Assembly: GCA_943371245.1 (NCBI GenBank)
Contig: CALRTY020000005.1
Span: forward strand, 148,565 to 212,564
DNA length: 64,000 nt
Direction of reading: 5' to 3'
DNA from: UBA5018 sp947463165
GTDB taxonomy: Bacteria > Cyanobacteriota > Cyanobacteriia > PCC-6307 > Cyanobiaceae
Below are positions 35,353-43,135 of this stretch, one piece after another. Within the stretch, counting starts at the first letter, position 1. Each line of letters begins with the position of its first letter. A model generated the notes under the pieces. The model was not told the origin of the DNA and did not search any database. It saw only the letters and a program-made list of their open reading frames with translations. A program made the translations under genes and the position numbers.

Positions 35353-35854
35353 TGGCAAAGAGTTTATTTCCCGAGGCTCGGTAATGGCTGAATCTGAAGC
35401 CAGTACTAGATCATGCTTCCTGTCGATGATTTGTAGATGTTGATTACTTGACTCGGCCCCAGGTGCTGTGCTTATCCTCTCAAGTATCCAGGCAGAAAAT
35501 GAAATAAACGTAAAGCAGGGCTCACCGGGCCGATCGGATGACTTAGCGGGAATCGTAGTCCAAAACAAATCTTGCCGGTAGGCCCCAGGCGGGGCGCCAG
35601 TTTTTCTGACATGAATATTGATCGCAGCAGCGGCAATAATCGCTGGTGCGCTGGGCAGCTCTGGCGGTGGGCAGAGCTTGATCGCTCCGTTAAACAGCAG
35701 CGGCGCCAGGAGATGGTGGAGGTAGGGGACGGCCGGCTTGTTCCAGGTTTGATCACTCCAGGTGTCAGCTGAGGCCATGGCATTTTCCTCCCAGCGATCG
35801 CAAGCACGGCTACCCCACCAGTTTGGTTTTATGGCGAACAGACAGTTGGCAGCT

Positions 35855-35907
35855 AGATGACAGCCAGCTGTCGACTTGATGACAGTTGACTGTCATCCAG
35901 ATGACAG
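35855..35907. promoter_or_regulatory. Repeated tgacag-type words upstream of CheB/CheR gene
   Basis: The word gatgacag occurs three times (agatgacagccagctgtc, tgatgacagttgactgtcat, agatgacagctccgg), partly as inverted pairs (tgacagttgactgtca). Such spaced inverted words can be operator sites. They lie about 160-210 bp before the start codon. No regulator is assigned. Confidence 0.4.
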
Positions 35908-36065
35908 CTCCGGGGGGCGGGCTGCGCTAAGGGAGCTCAGGCTTCAAATTCCCAGGGACAATCGCTAGATCAGAGAAAAAGCATTGTCCCCGGTCAAAAT
36001 CGAAAATATCCACAGATACGATCAGCTGCCTTGCTAAGTTTCAAGCAACTGTTCAGAGATGGGAA

Positions 36066-38996
36066 GTGAAAGCGCCAGACGCAGTAGCATCCCAGCCCCT
36101 GCGGGCCCAGGTTGGGCAGGTGGTTGGCATCGGCTCTTCTGCGGGCGGTTTAGAAGCCCTGCTGGAGTTGGTAGCCCATCTGATCGCCACTGGTGCAGGT
36201 AATCCCCCCGCCTCTGGTGTCGCCTATGTGGTGGCTCAACACAAAGCCCGCAACCAGCTCAGTGTGCTTGTAGATCTGCTGTCGAAGGCAACGCCGCTCA
36301 AGGTGTTGACGGCTGTCGATGGTGCCCATCTGGAAGCCGATCAGATCTTCGTCTGCCCGCCTAACTGTGACATCAGACTGGTGGGCGACCTGCTGAGGCT
36401 GACCAAGCCTCAACCGCGTTTTGGTCCCAGCCCCAGCATCGATTTGCTGTTCGAGTCGATCGCTGAGCACTGGCAGCATCGCGGAGTGGCGATCGTGCTC
36501 TCCGGCACAGGCTCCGATGGGGCCCGCGGCATCCGCGCCTTGCGCGCGGCTGGGGGTATCAGTTTTGCCCAGGATCCCAGTAGTGCCAAGTTCGATGCCA
36601 TGCCCTGGGCTGCCATCAACCTCGGCGGCGCCGATCTGGTGTATACTCCGGCCGCCATGGGACCGCGTCTGCTGGAGATGCTCGCAACCCATGGGGAGAT
36701 GACGACCCAGGGGCTGGTTCAGTCGGAGCCGGTGATGCTGCAAAGCGTGATGGCCCAGCTCAAGCAATCAACCGGCTTCGATTTCTCCCTTTATAAGGAA
36801 TCGACCCTGCTGCGGCAGATCGAACGGCGAATGATGATAAGGGAAGTAAAAACTCTCGACGAATACCAGCCTCTGCTTTTATCCGACCGCAGCGAGGCCC
36901 AGGCCCTGGTGCAGAACCTGTTGGTGGCCGTAACGTCTTTTTTTCGCGATCCCCAGGCCTATGAAGCCCTGCAGCTATTGCTAAAGGCCTATCTGGAGCA
37001 ACGTCCTGGCCAGCATCGGCTGAGGGTGTGGGTACCTGGCTGTTCCACGGGCGAGGAGGCTTACTCCATCGCCATGATGGTCGGTCAATTGCTCGGTTTC
37101 CCCGCCGACCTGCAGGTGCGCCTGAAGATCTTTGCCTCCGATCTAGACGAAACCAGCTTGGCCATCGCTAGACGCGCCATCTATCCCCTGAGAGCGGCCC
37201 AGGAAATTCCCAAGGAGATGCATGCCCACTATTTAATTGAGCGGGATGGGGAAGTTGAAATCACGAAAAATCTGCGTAGTTGCGTGGTATTTGCTCGTCA
37301 TAATATCTGCGAAGATCCTCCTTTCCCCAGTGTTGATCTGATTTCTTGTCGCAATACTCTAATTTATTTTACGGCTCCACTACAGGAGAGGGTGCTTAGG
37401 CTGTTGGGATTCTCCCTGGCTCCAGGCGGATTGCTGCTACTGGGTAATTCCGAGTCTATTAATAGCAAAACACCTGGATTTGTTGTGGCCAATGGGGTGC
37501 AGAAAATTTATGCGCGCACCTCGGAGCCGCTGGTGCGGGGCCGGTTACCAGTGAGAGCATCGCTGCTTCAGCACCCCCTTGTGGCCAGTACACTTACTCG
37601 GCAGATGGGGCAAATGCGAGAGGTGGTACCCGAGCAGCACCTGGCCATGCTCCAGAGCCTGGTTCAGACGATCTGCCCACCTTCGATGGTGCTAGATGAA
37701 GACCATGAATTGGTGGAGGTAATTGGTGATATCACACCATATTGCCGTATTCCCCAAGGTAGACTTACGGCACTAGCCACGTCTTTTCTGAGGGAAGAAT
37801 TGCAGGCAGAAGCCCGCAGTTTGTTCTTGATCAGCCGCAGTGATGGCAAAAAAGTGGTGAGCAAAGTGATTAACCTCGCCAATGCTGAGCAGATGATCCA
37901 GATGGAGGCTCGTCCCATGGTTGTCGCCGAGCGATCGCTGCTGCTGCTTTCCTTTATACAGATCTTGGATTGCGAACATTCCATAGTTGAAACTGTAAGC
38001 GGTGAGCGAGATGTCGCCTTTGGTAGGGAGATTGAACGACTGGAACGGGAGTTGCTTCGCAGCCAGGACTCCCTGCGCCGCTCCTTGGCTGAGCTGGAAC
38101 AGGCAAATGAGGAACTGGAAGCTTCATCAGAAGAATTGCAGGCATCATCGGAGGAATTGCAATCTTCCAATGAAGAGTTAGAGGCTTCCAATGAGGAACT
38201 GCAGGCAACTAACGAGGAGCTTGGCACCTTAAACCAACAGCTACGCAGCCGTGGCGATCAGCTTGAGCAGCTAAATACCGAATTAGAAAATATTCAGTTG
38301 TCCCTCAGCCAGGGAATGGTAATTGTAGATCGTAGTCTCTGTATAACCAGATACTCACCGCTCGCTGTTCGCGTATTTGGCATCGTTGATTCTGATATTG
38401 GCCAGTCTCTGATAGGCGTACCCACCACTGTGCCACTGCCTGGCTTGCGATCTGCTCTGCTGGCGGTGATAGAAGGAGAATCGCGATACATAATTGAAGC
38501 ATCTAGCGAGGATGTGTCCTATCTGGTCCAGGTGTTGCCCTACCAGGAAAGAGACGGCCGGCGGCTGGGGGCCATCATTACACTTACCGATGTCTCGGAG
38601 ATGATTGCCCTACGCCGTGCTTCGGAAAACTCCCTTGAAGTATTTACGCAACTCACTGATTCCCTGGAGGAGGTTGTCTGGAAGCGTGACTATCAAATGG
38701 AGCAGATTCTCTATATCAGTAGCCGCATCGAAGCGCTTACTGGCTGGAGCACCGTTGAAATATACCAGCAGCCCGAGTTGCTGGATCAGCGAATCGATCC
38801 GGAAGATCAGCCTCGGGTTAAGGCTGCCCGCGATTTATCCCAAGGTGGTTGGTCTATAGATTATAGGTTTAGAGTGAAGGATGGTCGCCTGTGTTGGTTA
38901 CACGAATCGGCGAAAATAGTAGATGAAGCTAGCGACCATTACGTGGTGGGCACGCTGCGAGAGCGGGATCCACTTTTGCCCGCTCACAGCGGGTAG
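36066..38996 (+). CDS. CheB-CheR fusion with coiled coil and PAS domains
   Basis: 976 residues. CheB methylesterase domain (residues about 15-200) with its Ser in GIGSSAGGLEAL, His in VVAQHKARNQ and Asp in SGTGSDGARG. CheR methyltransferase (about 220-490) with SAM motif VWVPGCSTGEEAYSIAM. A long coiled coil (about 658-741) is built from near-repeats of EELxASxEELQ. Two PAS-like domains follow (the last includes IDPEDQPRVKAARD). The chain ends there: no histidine kinase or output domain. No CheA, CheW or receptor gene is nearby. It may act as an orphan signalling scaffold. The start is the GTG at 36066. Confidence 0.9.
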   Translation: MKAPDAVASQPLRAQVGQVVGIGSSAGGLEALLELVAHLIATGAGNPPASGVAYVVAQHKARNQLSVLVDLLSKATPLKVLTAVDGAHLEADQIFVCPPNCDIRLVGDLLRLTKPQPRFGPSPSIDLLFESIAEHWQHRGVAIVLSGTGSDGARGIRALRAAGGISFAQDPSSAKFDAMPWAAINLGGADLVYTPAAMGPRLLEMLATHGEMTTQGLVQSEPVMLQSVMAQLKQSTGFDFSLYKESTLLRQIERRMMIREVKTLDEYQPLLLSDRSEAQALVQNLLVAVTSFFRDPQAYEALQLLLKAYLEQRPGQHRLRVWVPGCSTGEEAYSIAMMVGQLLGFPADLQVRLKIFASDLDETSLAIARRAIYPLRAAQEIPKEMHAHYLIERDGEVEITKNLRSCVVFARHNICEDPPFPSVDLISCRNTLIYFTAPLQERVLRLLGFSLAPGGLLLLGNSESINSKTPGFVVANGVQKIYARTSEPLVRGRLPVRASLLQHPLVASTLTRQMGQMREVVPEQHLAMLQSLVQTICPPSMVLDEDHELVEVIGDITPYCRIPQGRLTALATSFLREELQAEARSLFLISRSDGKKVVSKVINLANAEQMIQMEARPMVVAERSLLLLSFIQILDCEHSIVETVSGERDVAFGREIERLERELLRSQDSLRRSLAELEQANEELEASSEELQASSEELQSSNEELEASNEELQATNEELGTLNQQLRSRGDQLEQLNTELENIQLSLSQGMVIVDRSLCITRYSPLAVRVFGIVDSDIGQSLIGVPTTVPLPGLRSALLAVIEGESRYIIEASSEDVSYLVQVLPYQERDGRRLGAIITLTDVSEMIALRRASENSLEVFTQLTDSLEEVVWKRDYQMEQILYISSRIEALTGWSTVEIYQQPELLDQRIDPEDQPRVKAARDLSQGGWSIDYRFRVKDGRLCWLHESAKIVDEASDHYVVGTLRERDPLLPAHSG

Positions 38997-39391
38997 CGCA
39001 GGGATGCCTGCTGCTTGCAGGTGGCCTTGGCTCCATCGATTGTGCTGCCACTGGTGATCTGCTCGGTGACGCAGTCACAGGTGTAGTTGGCCATACCGGC
39101 AGGGGCCTTCTTGCCGGCATCCTGCATCTCCGCTTTGAACACTCTCATACATATAGAGCGCACTACTTCACCCATGCCATTGGCCCGCGCCGGACCGGGG
39201 GCCAGGCAGCCCCAGATGGCGAGACTCACGCTGGCCAGTAAAACCGGTGAAAGCCGGCGACCGAGCCAGGCGCGGCTAAGGGAGAGGCGGTTATGGGAGA
39301 GGCTGCAATGGCAATGGCCATAAATGGTTTGACGGGGAGCCATGGCGGCGAATCGGGCTAGGGAGAGTCTAGGAACGGACATGTTCGGCAA
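38984..39391 (-). CDS. Small secreted cysteine-containing protein
   Basis: Up to 135 residues; the start is uncertain because about 45 residues precede the signal-like segment (LSPVLLASVSLAIWGCLAPG, with an ARA-NG cleavage site). The mature part is about 65 residues: MGEVVRSICMRVFKAEMQDA, then MANYTCDCVTEQI and ATCKQQA. The C...CxC...C spacing recalls 18527-18865, and both genes converge on the 3' end of a large plus-strand gene (here with a 13-bp overlap with the CheB/CheR gene). Function unknown; an envelope protein with disulphides or bound metal is possible. Confidence 0.65.
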   Translation of the reverse strand: MPNMSVPRLSLARFAAMAPRQTIYGHCHCSLSHNRLSLSRAWLGRRLSPVLLASVSLAIWGCLAPGPARANGMGEVVRSICMRVFKAEMQDAGKKAPAGMANYTCDCVTEQITSGSTIDGAKATCKQQASLRYPL

Positions 39392-39396
39392 CCAGT

Positions 39397-39456
39397 GGCG
39401 TTTCAGACAGGGGCGTTTCAGGCAGGGGCGTTTCAGGCAGGGCCGTTTTAGGCTCC
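39397..39456. repeat. 15-bp tandem repeat x4
   Basis: ggcgtttcagacagg, then ggcgtttcaggcagg twice, then a diverged gccgttttaggctcc. It lies just upstream of the small secreted protein gene start. Confidence 0.9.
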
Positions 39457-39791
39457 AACGGCAAATCGTGACTCACCCTTGTTTTACTGCGGAAAACGAT
39501 CCTGGACAAAAAATCTTTAAAATAGCTTCAACGAAGCCTCTATTTGCGTCGGATACTGGAGTAGATGGCTTTGCCCACAAATAATTTCATGGACATGCTG
39601 GAAATGCGGGCTAATGGGCTGCATCAGTCAACGGGGATAGTCTTGCCAGTGCTTTTCATGATTATACGAAAAAGCTTTGCTGGATGTGTTGGGTTTGCCA
39701 AATATGGCGATTGAGCGGCGATTGATGTTGGTAGCTGATTGTGGTTGCCACTAAAGGCTGCCTAGCTTGTTCTGTTTGGTGAGTGATCCTG

Positions 39792-39848
39792 GGGAAAATC
39801 AGAGCCACGATCAATGCAGGACTGGTGCCCTAGGACTATCGGCTGGCT
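39792..39848. repeat. Dispersed repeat, copy 2 (related to 3848-3905)
   Basis: ggggaaaatcagagccacga and the end tatcggctggct match the copy at 3848-3905 by eye at about 70%. Confidence 0.4.
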
Positions 39849-39921
39849 TGGTGGCCAAAATGGTGACTTTTAAATGGTGACTTTGTAATGGTGGCTATCG
39901 AGATCTTGGCTGTGTAGCCCC

Positions 39922-40248
39922 TCAAAGCGCCATGCTGCCCCTTGCGAAGCTGGTGAGACCAGTGAAGTTGTCTGGATCTTGAATTTCTAGAGCTGTGATT
40001 ACGCTGTGGGTTTGGCTGGCTGCCCAGGATAACTTGCCATCGCTATTTGTGTTACCAAGGCCAGCAATGCCATTGGTGTTGCTGATTCTTTTGTTATTGC
40101 CAGGCCTGGCAATGCTATTGTTATCGCTTTTGCTATTTATATTTATGTATCCAGCAATGGCAAAGACAAAGTCGATGCCATCGCTGAACCCGAAGGCTTT
40201 GGCGATGACTCGGTGGAGCAATTTGCGAACCGAGCGGCGCTGACCCAA
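39922..40248 (-). CDS. Doubtful ORF with 15-residue repeats
   Basis: 108 codons, starting 5 bp after the DEAD-box helicase stop. Its middle has three 15-residue repeats of the type N-G/S-I-A-G/R-x-G-N (NSIARPGNNKR; NGIAGLGNTNS), coded by an exact 45-bp period (gcaatg at 40064, 40109 and 40154). The position directly after the helicase gene would suit cotranscription, but no ribosome site or family is evident. It may be only a tandem-repeat tract that happens to be open. Confidence 0.25.
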   Translation of the reverse strand: MGQRRSVRKLLHRVIAKAFGFSDGIDFVFAIAGYININSKSDNNSIARPGNNKRISNTNGIAGLGNTNSDGKLSWAASQTHSVITALEIQDPDNFTGLTSFARGSMAL

Positions 40249-40253
40249 ATTAA

Positions 40254-42644
40254 TTAGTCGTTGATCCTGGAAATTTGGAGGGGTTTGTTCATGATGCGCA
40301 GTTGACGCAGGCCTTGGAATACGTCTTCAGGCATGCCCTTGGGGAGGTCAACCGTGCTGTGGGTATCAAAGATTTGAATGCGGCCAATGGCCTTGCCATT
40401 CAGGCCTGCTTCGTTGGCAATCGCTCCGACAATATTGCCGGGTTTAATGCGATCCCGCCAGCCCACTTCCACGCGGAAGCGCTCCATGTGGCTCTCGGGA
40501 GGGCCCGAGGGCCGTTCGCCCCTAGGCCCCCTGCCCTCGCCGCCGCCCCTGACGAGCTCGCGACCGGCCTCCCTTGGGCGGCGTCCATCGCCGCGATCGG
40601 CATCGCGGCCCACTGCCGCCTGGCGGCCCTGGTTCCAGGACTCCTCGCCCTGCAGGAGAAGGGGTTTGCCAACCAGGGTGAGTTCAAGGGCCGCTAGGGC
40701 CAGCTGCTCGGCGGTGCAATTCAGTTCGCTGGCAACCCGTTGCAGGATTTCTGCCAATAGCACTCGCTCTTCGCTGGGAGCGGAGGCAGGGGGTGGTGCA
40801 AACCTCGAATCTTTGGAGTCTGAATCTTTCGCAGTATCTTTGTTGGATTCGGCTGTGGATTGGCTGGAGGGATCGGAGATTTGAGACTGCAGTTGCGCGG
40901 TGAGTTTTTGGCGCAGTTGGTCTAGTCGATGTTGGTTGATTGTGGCATTGCTGGGCACATCCATTGGTTCAATCGGCCGTGCCACCGCCCGCTCCAATCC
41001 GCTTAAAAAGCGCCTTTCCCGGGGTGTGAGGAACAGGATTGCATCGCCTGTGCGACCCGCCCGGCCAGTGCGACCGATGCGATGCACATAAGCTTCGGCA
41101 TCAAAGGGAATGTCGTAGTTGATTACCAGGCCAATGCGCTCTACATCCAGACCTCTGGCCGCCACATCGGTGGCCACCAGCACATTCACCTTGCCGCTGC
41201 GCAACCGTTCAATCGTGCGTTCCCTTTGGGCCTGGGGCACGTCGCCGTTGAGTACGGCCACGTCATAGCCGTGGGCCTCCAGGGATTCGGCCACGGTGAG
41301 GGTGATTGCCTTGGTGCGGGCAAAGATGATCACGCCTTCACTGCCCTCCGCCTCCAACACCCTTTCCAGGGCCGCCAATTTCTGGGGACCATGGACGGTG
41401 AGGTAGCGCTGGCGGATGCGGCTGGAATCGTCGCCTTTTTGGCGGATCGTTACCTCCGCTGGGGAACTGAGATATTTCTGGCTGATTCGCCTAATCTCAT
41501 TAGGCATGGTGGCTGAGAACAGCACTACCTGCCGCTGCTCCGGCAGCTGGTTCAGCACCCATTCCACGTCATCGATAAAGCCCATCCGCAACATTTCGTC
41601 GGCTTCATCCAGCACCAGCGTGCGCAGATTGGATAGATCCAAGGTGCCCTGGCGCATGTGGTCCATCACCCGCCCCGGGGTGCCCACCACGATCTGCACG
41701 CCGCGGCGCAGGTGGTGGATTTGATCGCGGAAATCGGCGCCGCCGTAGATTGCCAATACCCTTACCCGGGGCATGTTGGCTGCGTAGCTATTGAAGGCTT
41801 CGGCCACCTGCATGGCCAGTTCCCTGGTGGGGGCCAATACCAACACCTGGGGATGGCGCAGCTCTGGATCGATAGCCGCCAGGAGGGGCAAGCCAAAAGC
41901 TGCCGTTTTGCCGGTGCCGGTTTGGGCTTGGCCCAACACGTCGCGGCCCAGCATCAGTTCAGGGATGGCGGCCTTTTGAATTGGTGATGGCTCGCGATAG
42001 CCCATCGCCCCAATGGCGCTGAGAATCTCTGGGCAAAAGCCAAAGTTGCTGAAGCCGTTGGTTTCGGGATCAGCTGCCGGCGATTTTTGCTGCTCAGCTA
42101 AGACATCGAGCTTATTGTCAGCAAAATCAGGCTCATTGTCAGCAAAACCAGCCCTGGCGCTATCGTTTTCATTCGACGAGATAGGTGCTGACAATGAATT
42201 GGAATCTAAAGTCATCGGATTGGCTTCAATCAGCTCGGCAGAATTGGTTTCGCCTGGGTTTGCTTCGGTTTCTGCCGACAAATTTGCTGCTTCGATACTT
42301 GAATCATCTACGCTAACCGCTGCCTCGATACTTGAATCATCTAAGCTAGCCGCCGTCTCGATATCTGTTTGATTTGCGTTGAATTCGTTTTCAAGTGTGT
42401 TATTGGTATCCCCTGCTTCGTTTTGGTCTAGGTTGTCCTGGATCGTTGCCTCCGCTTCTGATAATTCCAGTGAATCCAGGTCGATAGGTTCCTGGTGATT
42501 CTGGAGTAGATTTGTAGATATAAGATTTGTGGAAATACGATCTGTGGGAATACGGTGCGTTTGAACGCTATCGGATTGATCTGGAGAATCTGCCGACGCA
42601 ATGAAATCCAGCGAGCGGCTGAGGCTCTCCTGTGTTGATGTCAT
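40254..42644 (-). CDS. DEAD-box RNA helicase (DeaD/CsdA-like)
   Basis: 796 residues. ATP-dependent RNA unwinding; the family acts in cold-shock RNA handling and ribosome assembly. Motifs: Q motif region (FCPEILSAIGAMGYREPSPIQ), Walker A AQTGTGKT, DEAD in LVLDEADEML, SAT in LFSATMP, and HRIGRTGRAG. The C-terminus has the DbpA-type RNA-binding fold (VGWRDRIKPGNIVGAIANEA). The first 200 residues are an unusual acidic, Asn/Ser-rich extension with 5-, 7- and 11-residue repeats (DNA repeats at 42508-42567, 42110-42150 and 42292-42367). Translation clearly continues through them. Confidence 0.93.
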   Translation of the reverse strand: MTSTQESLSRSLDFIASADSPDQSDSVQTHRIPTDRISTNLISTNLLQNHQEPIDLDSLELSEAEATIQDNLDQNEAGDTNNTLENEFNANQTDIETAASLDDSSIEAAVSVDDSSIEAANLSAETEANPGETNSAELIEANPMTLDSNSLSAPISSNENDSARAGFADNEPDFADNKLDVLAEQQKSPAADPETNGFSNFGFCPEILSAIGAMGYREPSPIQKAAIPELMLGRDVLGQAQTGTGKTAAFGLPLLAAIDPELRHPQVLVLAPTRELAMQVAEAFNSYAANMPRVRVLAIYGGADFRDQIHHLRRGVQIVVGTPGRVMDHMRQGTLDLSNLRTLVLDEADEMLRMGFIDDVEWVLNQLPEQRQVVLFSATMPNEIRRISQKYLSSPAEVTIRQKGDDSSRIRQRYLTVHGPQKLAALERVLEAEGSEGVIIFARTKAITLTVAESLEAHGYDVAVLNGDVPQAQRERTIERLRSGKVNVLVATDVAARGLDVERIGLVINYDIPFDAEAYVHRIGRTGRAGRTGDAILFLTPRERRFLSGLERAVARPIEPMDVPSNATINQHRLDQLRQKLTAQLQSQISDPSSQSTAESNKDTAKDSDSKDSRFAPPPASAPSEERVLLAEILQRVASELNCTAEQLALAALELTLVGKPLLLQGEESWNQGRQAAVGRDADRGDGRRPREAGRELVRGGGEGRGPRGERPSGPPESHMERFRVEVGWRDRIKPGNIVGAIANEAGLNGKAIGRIQIFDTHSTVDLPKGMPEDVFQGLRQLRIMNKPLQISRIND
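42292..42367. repeat. 33-bp tandem repeat in the DEAD-box helicase gene
   Basis: tcgatacttgaatcatcta begins at 42292 and 42325, and tcgatatctg at 42358, an exact 33-base (11-codon) period giving IEAAVSVDDSS-type repeats in the acidic N-terminal extension. Confidence 0.85.
42508..42567. repeat. 15-bp tandem repeat x3-4 in the DEAD-box helicase gene
   Basis: agatttgtagatata, agatttgtggaaata, cgatctgtgggaata and a diverged cggtgcgtttgaacg. It codes ISTNL/RIPTD-type pentapeptides near residue 30. Confidence 0.85.
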
Positions 42645-42781
42645 TTGTTTTTTGGCCTGGGCCTGGTGTGATCCTTCGTCGACAGGCCGGCAGACACCCG
42701 TGAATAACTGCCTTGACCTTCACAAAGGTTGAATTTTGATTGTACCACTCGGCAGCCAGCCGCTCAATGCCTCGCTTTTGG

Positions 42782-43135
42782 CTAGGGGGTGCTGCGCCCG
42801 TAGTCGTCGGCCAGTCGCTCAATGTCAGCTTCGCTGAGCGGCGCGCCCAGCTGAACTTCAACCAGAATCAAATCACTGGCACCGGCGCTGATCCGATGCA
42901 CAGCCCGGCGGGGCACCGCCAGGCTGGTGCCAGGGCTCGCCGCTATCACTTGGCCATTGCATTCGAGCTCCCCCTGGCCAGCTACCACCAGCCAGTGCTC
43001 GTCGCGGTGATTGTGGCGCTGCAGGCTGATGCGTTGGCCGGCGTTGATGCATAGCCTTTTCACCAGGTAGCCATCAGCTGCGCCCAATACTTCAAACCAG
43101 CCCCAGGGACGGTTTTGACGGGTTTCTGGTGCCAT
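42782..43135 (-). CDS. Small cupin (mannose-6-phosphate isomerase type II C-domain-like)
   Basis: 117 residues, single cupin. NRPWGWFEVLGAADGYLVKR and INAGQRISLQRHNHRDEHWL match the cupin domain of ManC-type enzymes, with metal-site His residues in QRHNHRDEHW and VPRRAVHRI. It lacks the guanylyltransferase half, so it is a stand-alone cupin, possibly a sugar-phosphate isomerase. Its start overlaps the recD 3' end by 44 bp on the same strand, so it is expressed with recBCD, an unexpected partner. Confidence 0.88.
   Translation of the reverse strand: MAPETRQNRPWGWFEVLGAADGYLVKRLCINAGQRISLQRHNHRDEHWLVVAGQGELECNGQVIAASPGTSLAVPRRAVHRISAGASDLILVEVQLGAPLSEADIERLADDYGRSTP

Larger units (their letters stand above)
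35093..36065. other. Gap with element copy C and a doubtful ORF
   Basis: A 229-codon minus-strand frame (35089-35778) fills most of it, but element copy C lies inside that frame and its sequence has no domain-like features, so I do not call it a gene. Near 35850-35920 there are repeated tgacagYtgRctgtcat-like inverted words just upstream of the CheB/CheR gene, possibly an operator. Confidence 0.45.
39392..40253. other. Gap with 15-bp and 45-bp repeats
   Basis: 862 bp. It holds a 15-bp repeat (39397-39456), a copy of the 58-bp dispersed repeat (39792-39848) and a 45-bp periodic tract (about 40040-40174). A 108-codon minus-strand frame (39922-40248) spans that tract. No confident gene. Confidence 0.55.

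Noticed and set aside
35089..35778. 229-codon minus-strand open frame
   Set aside because: Element copy C lies within it, and no domain or convincing codon pattern is seen.
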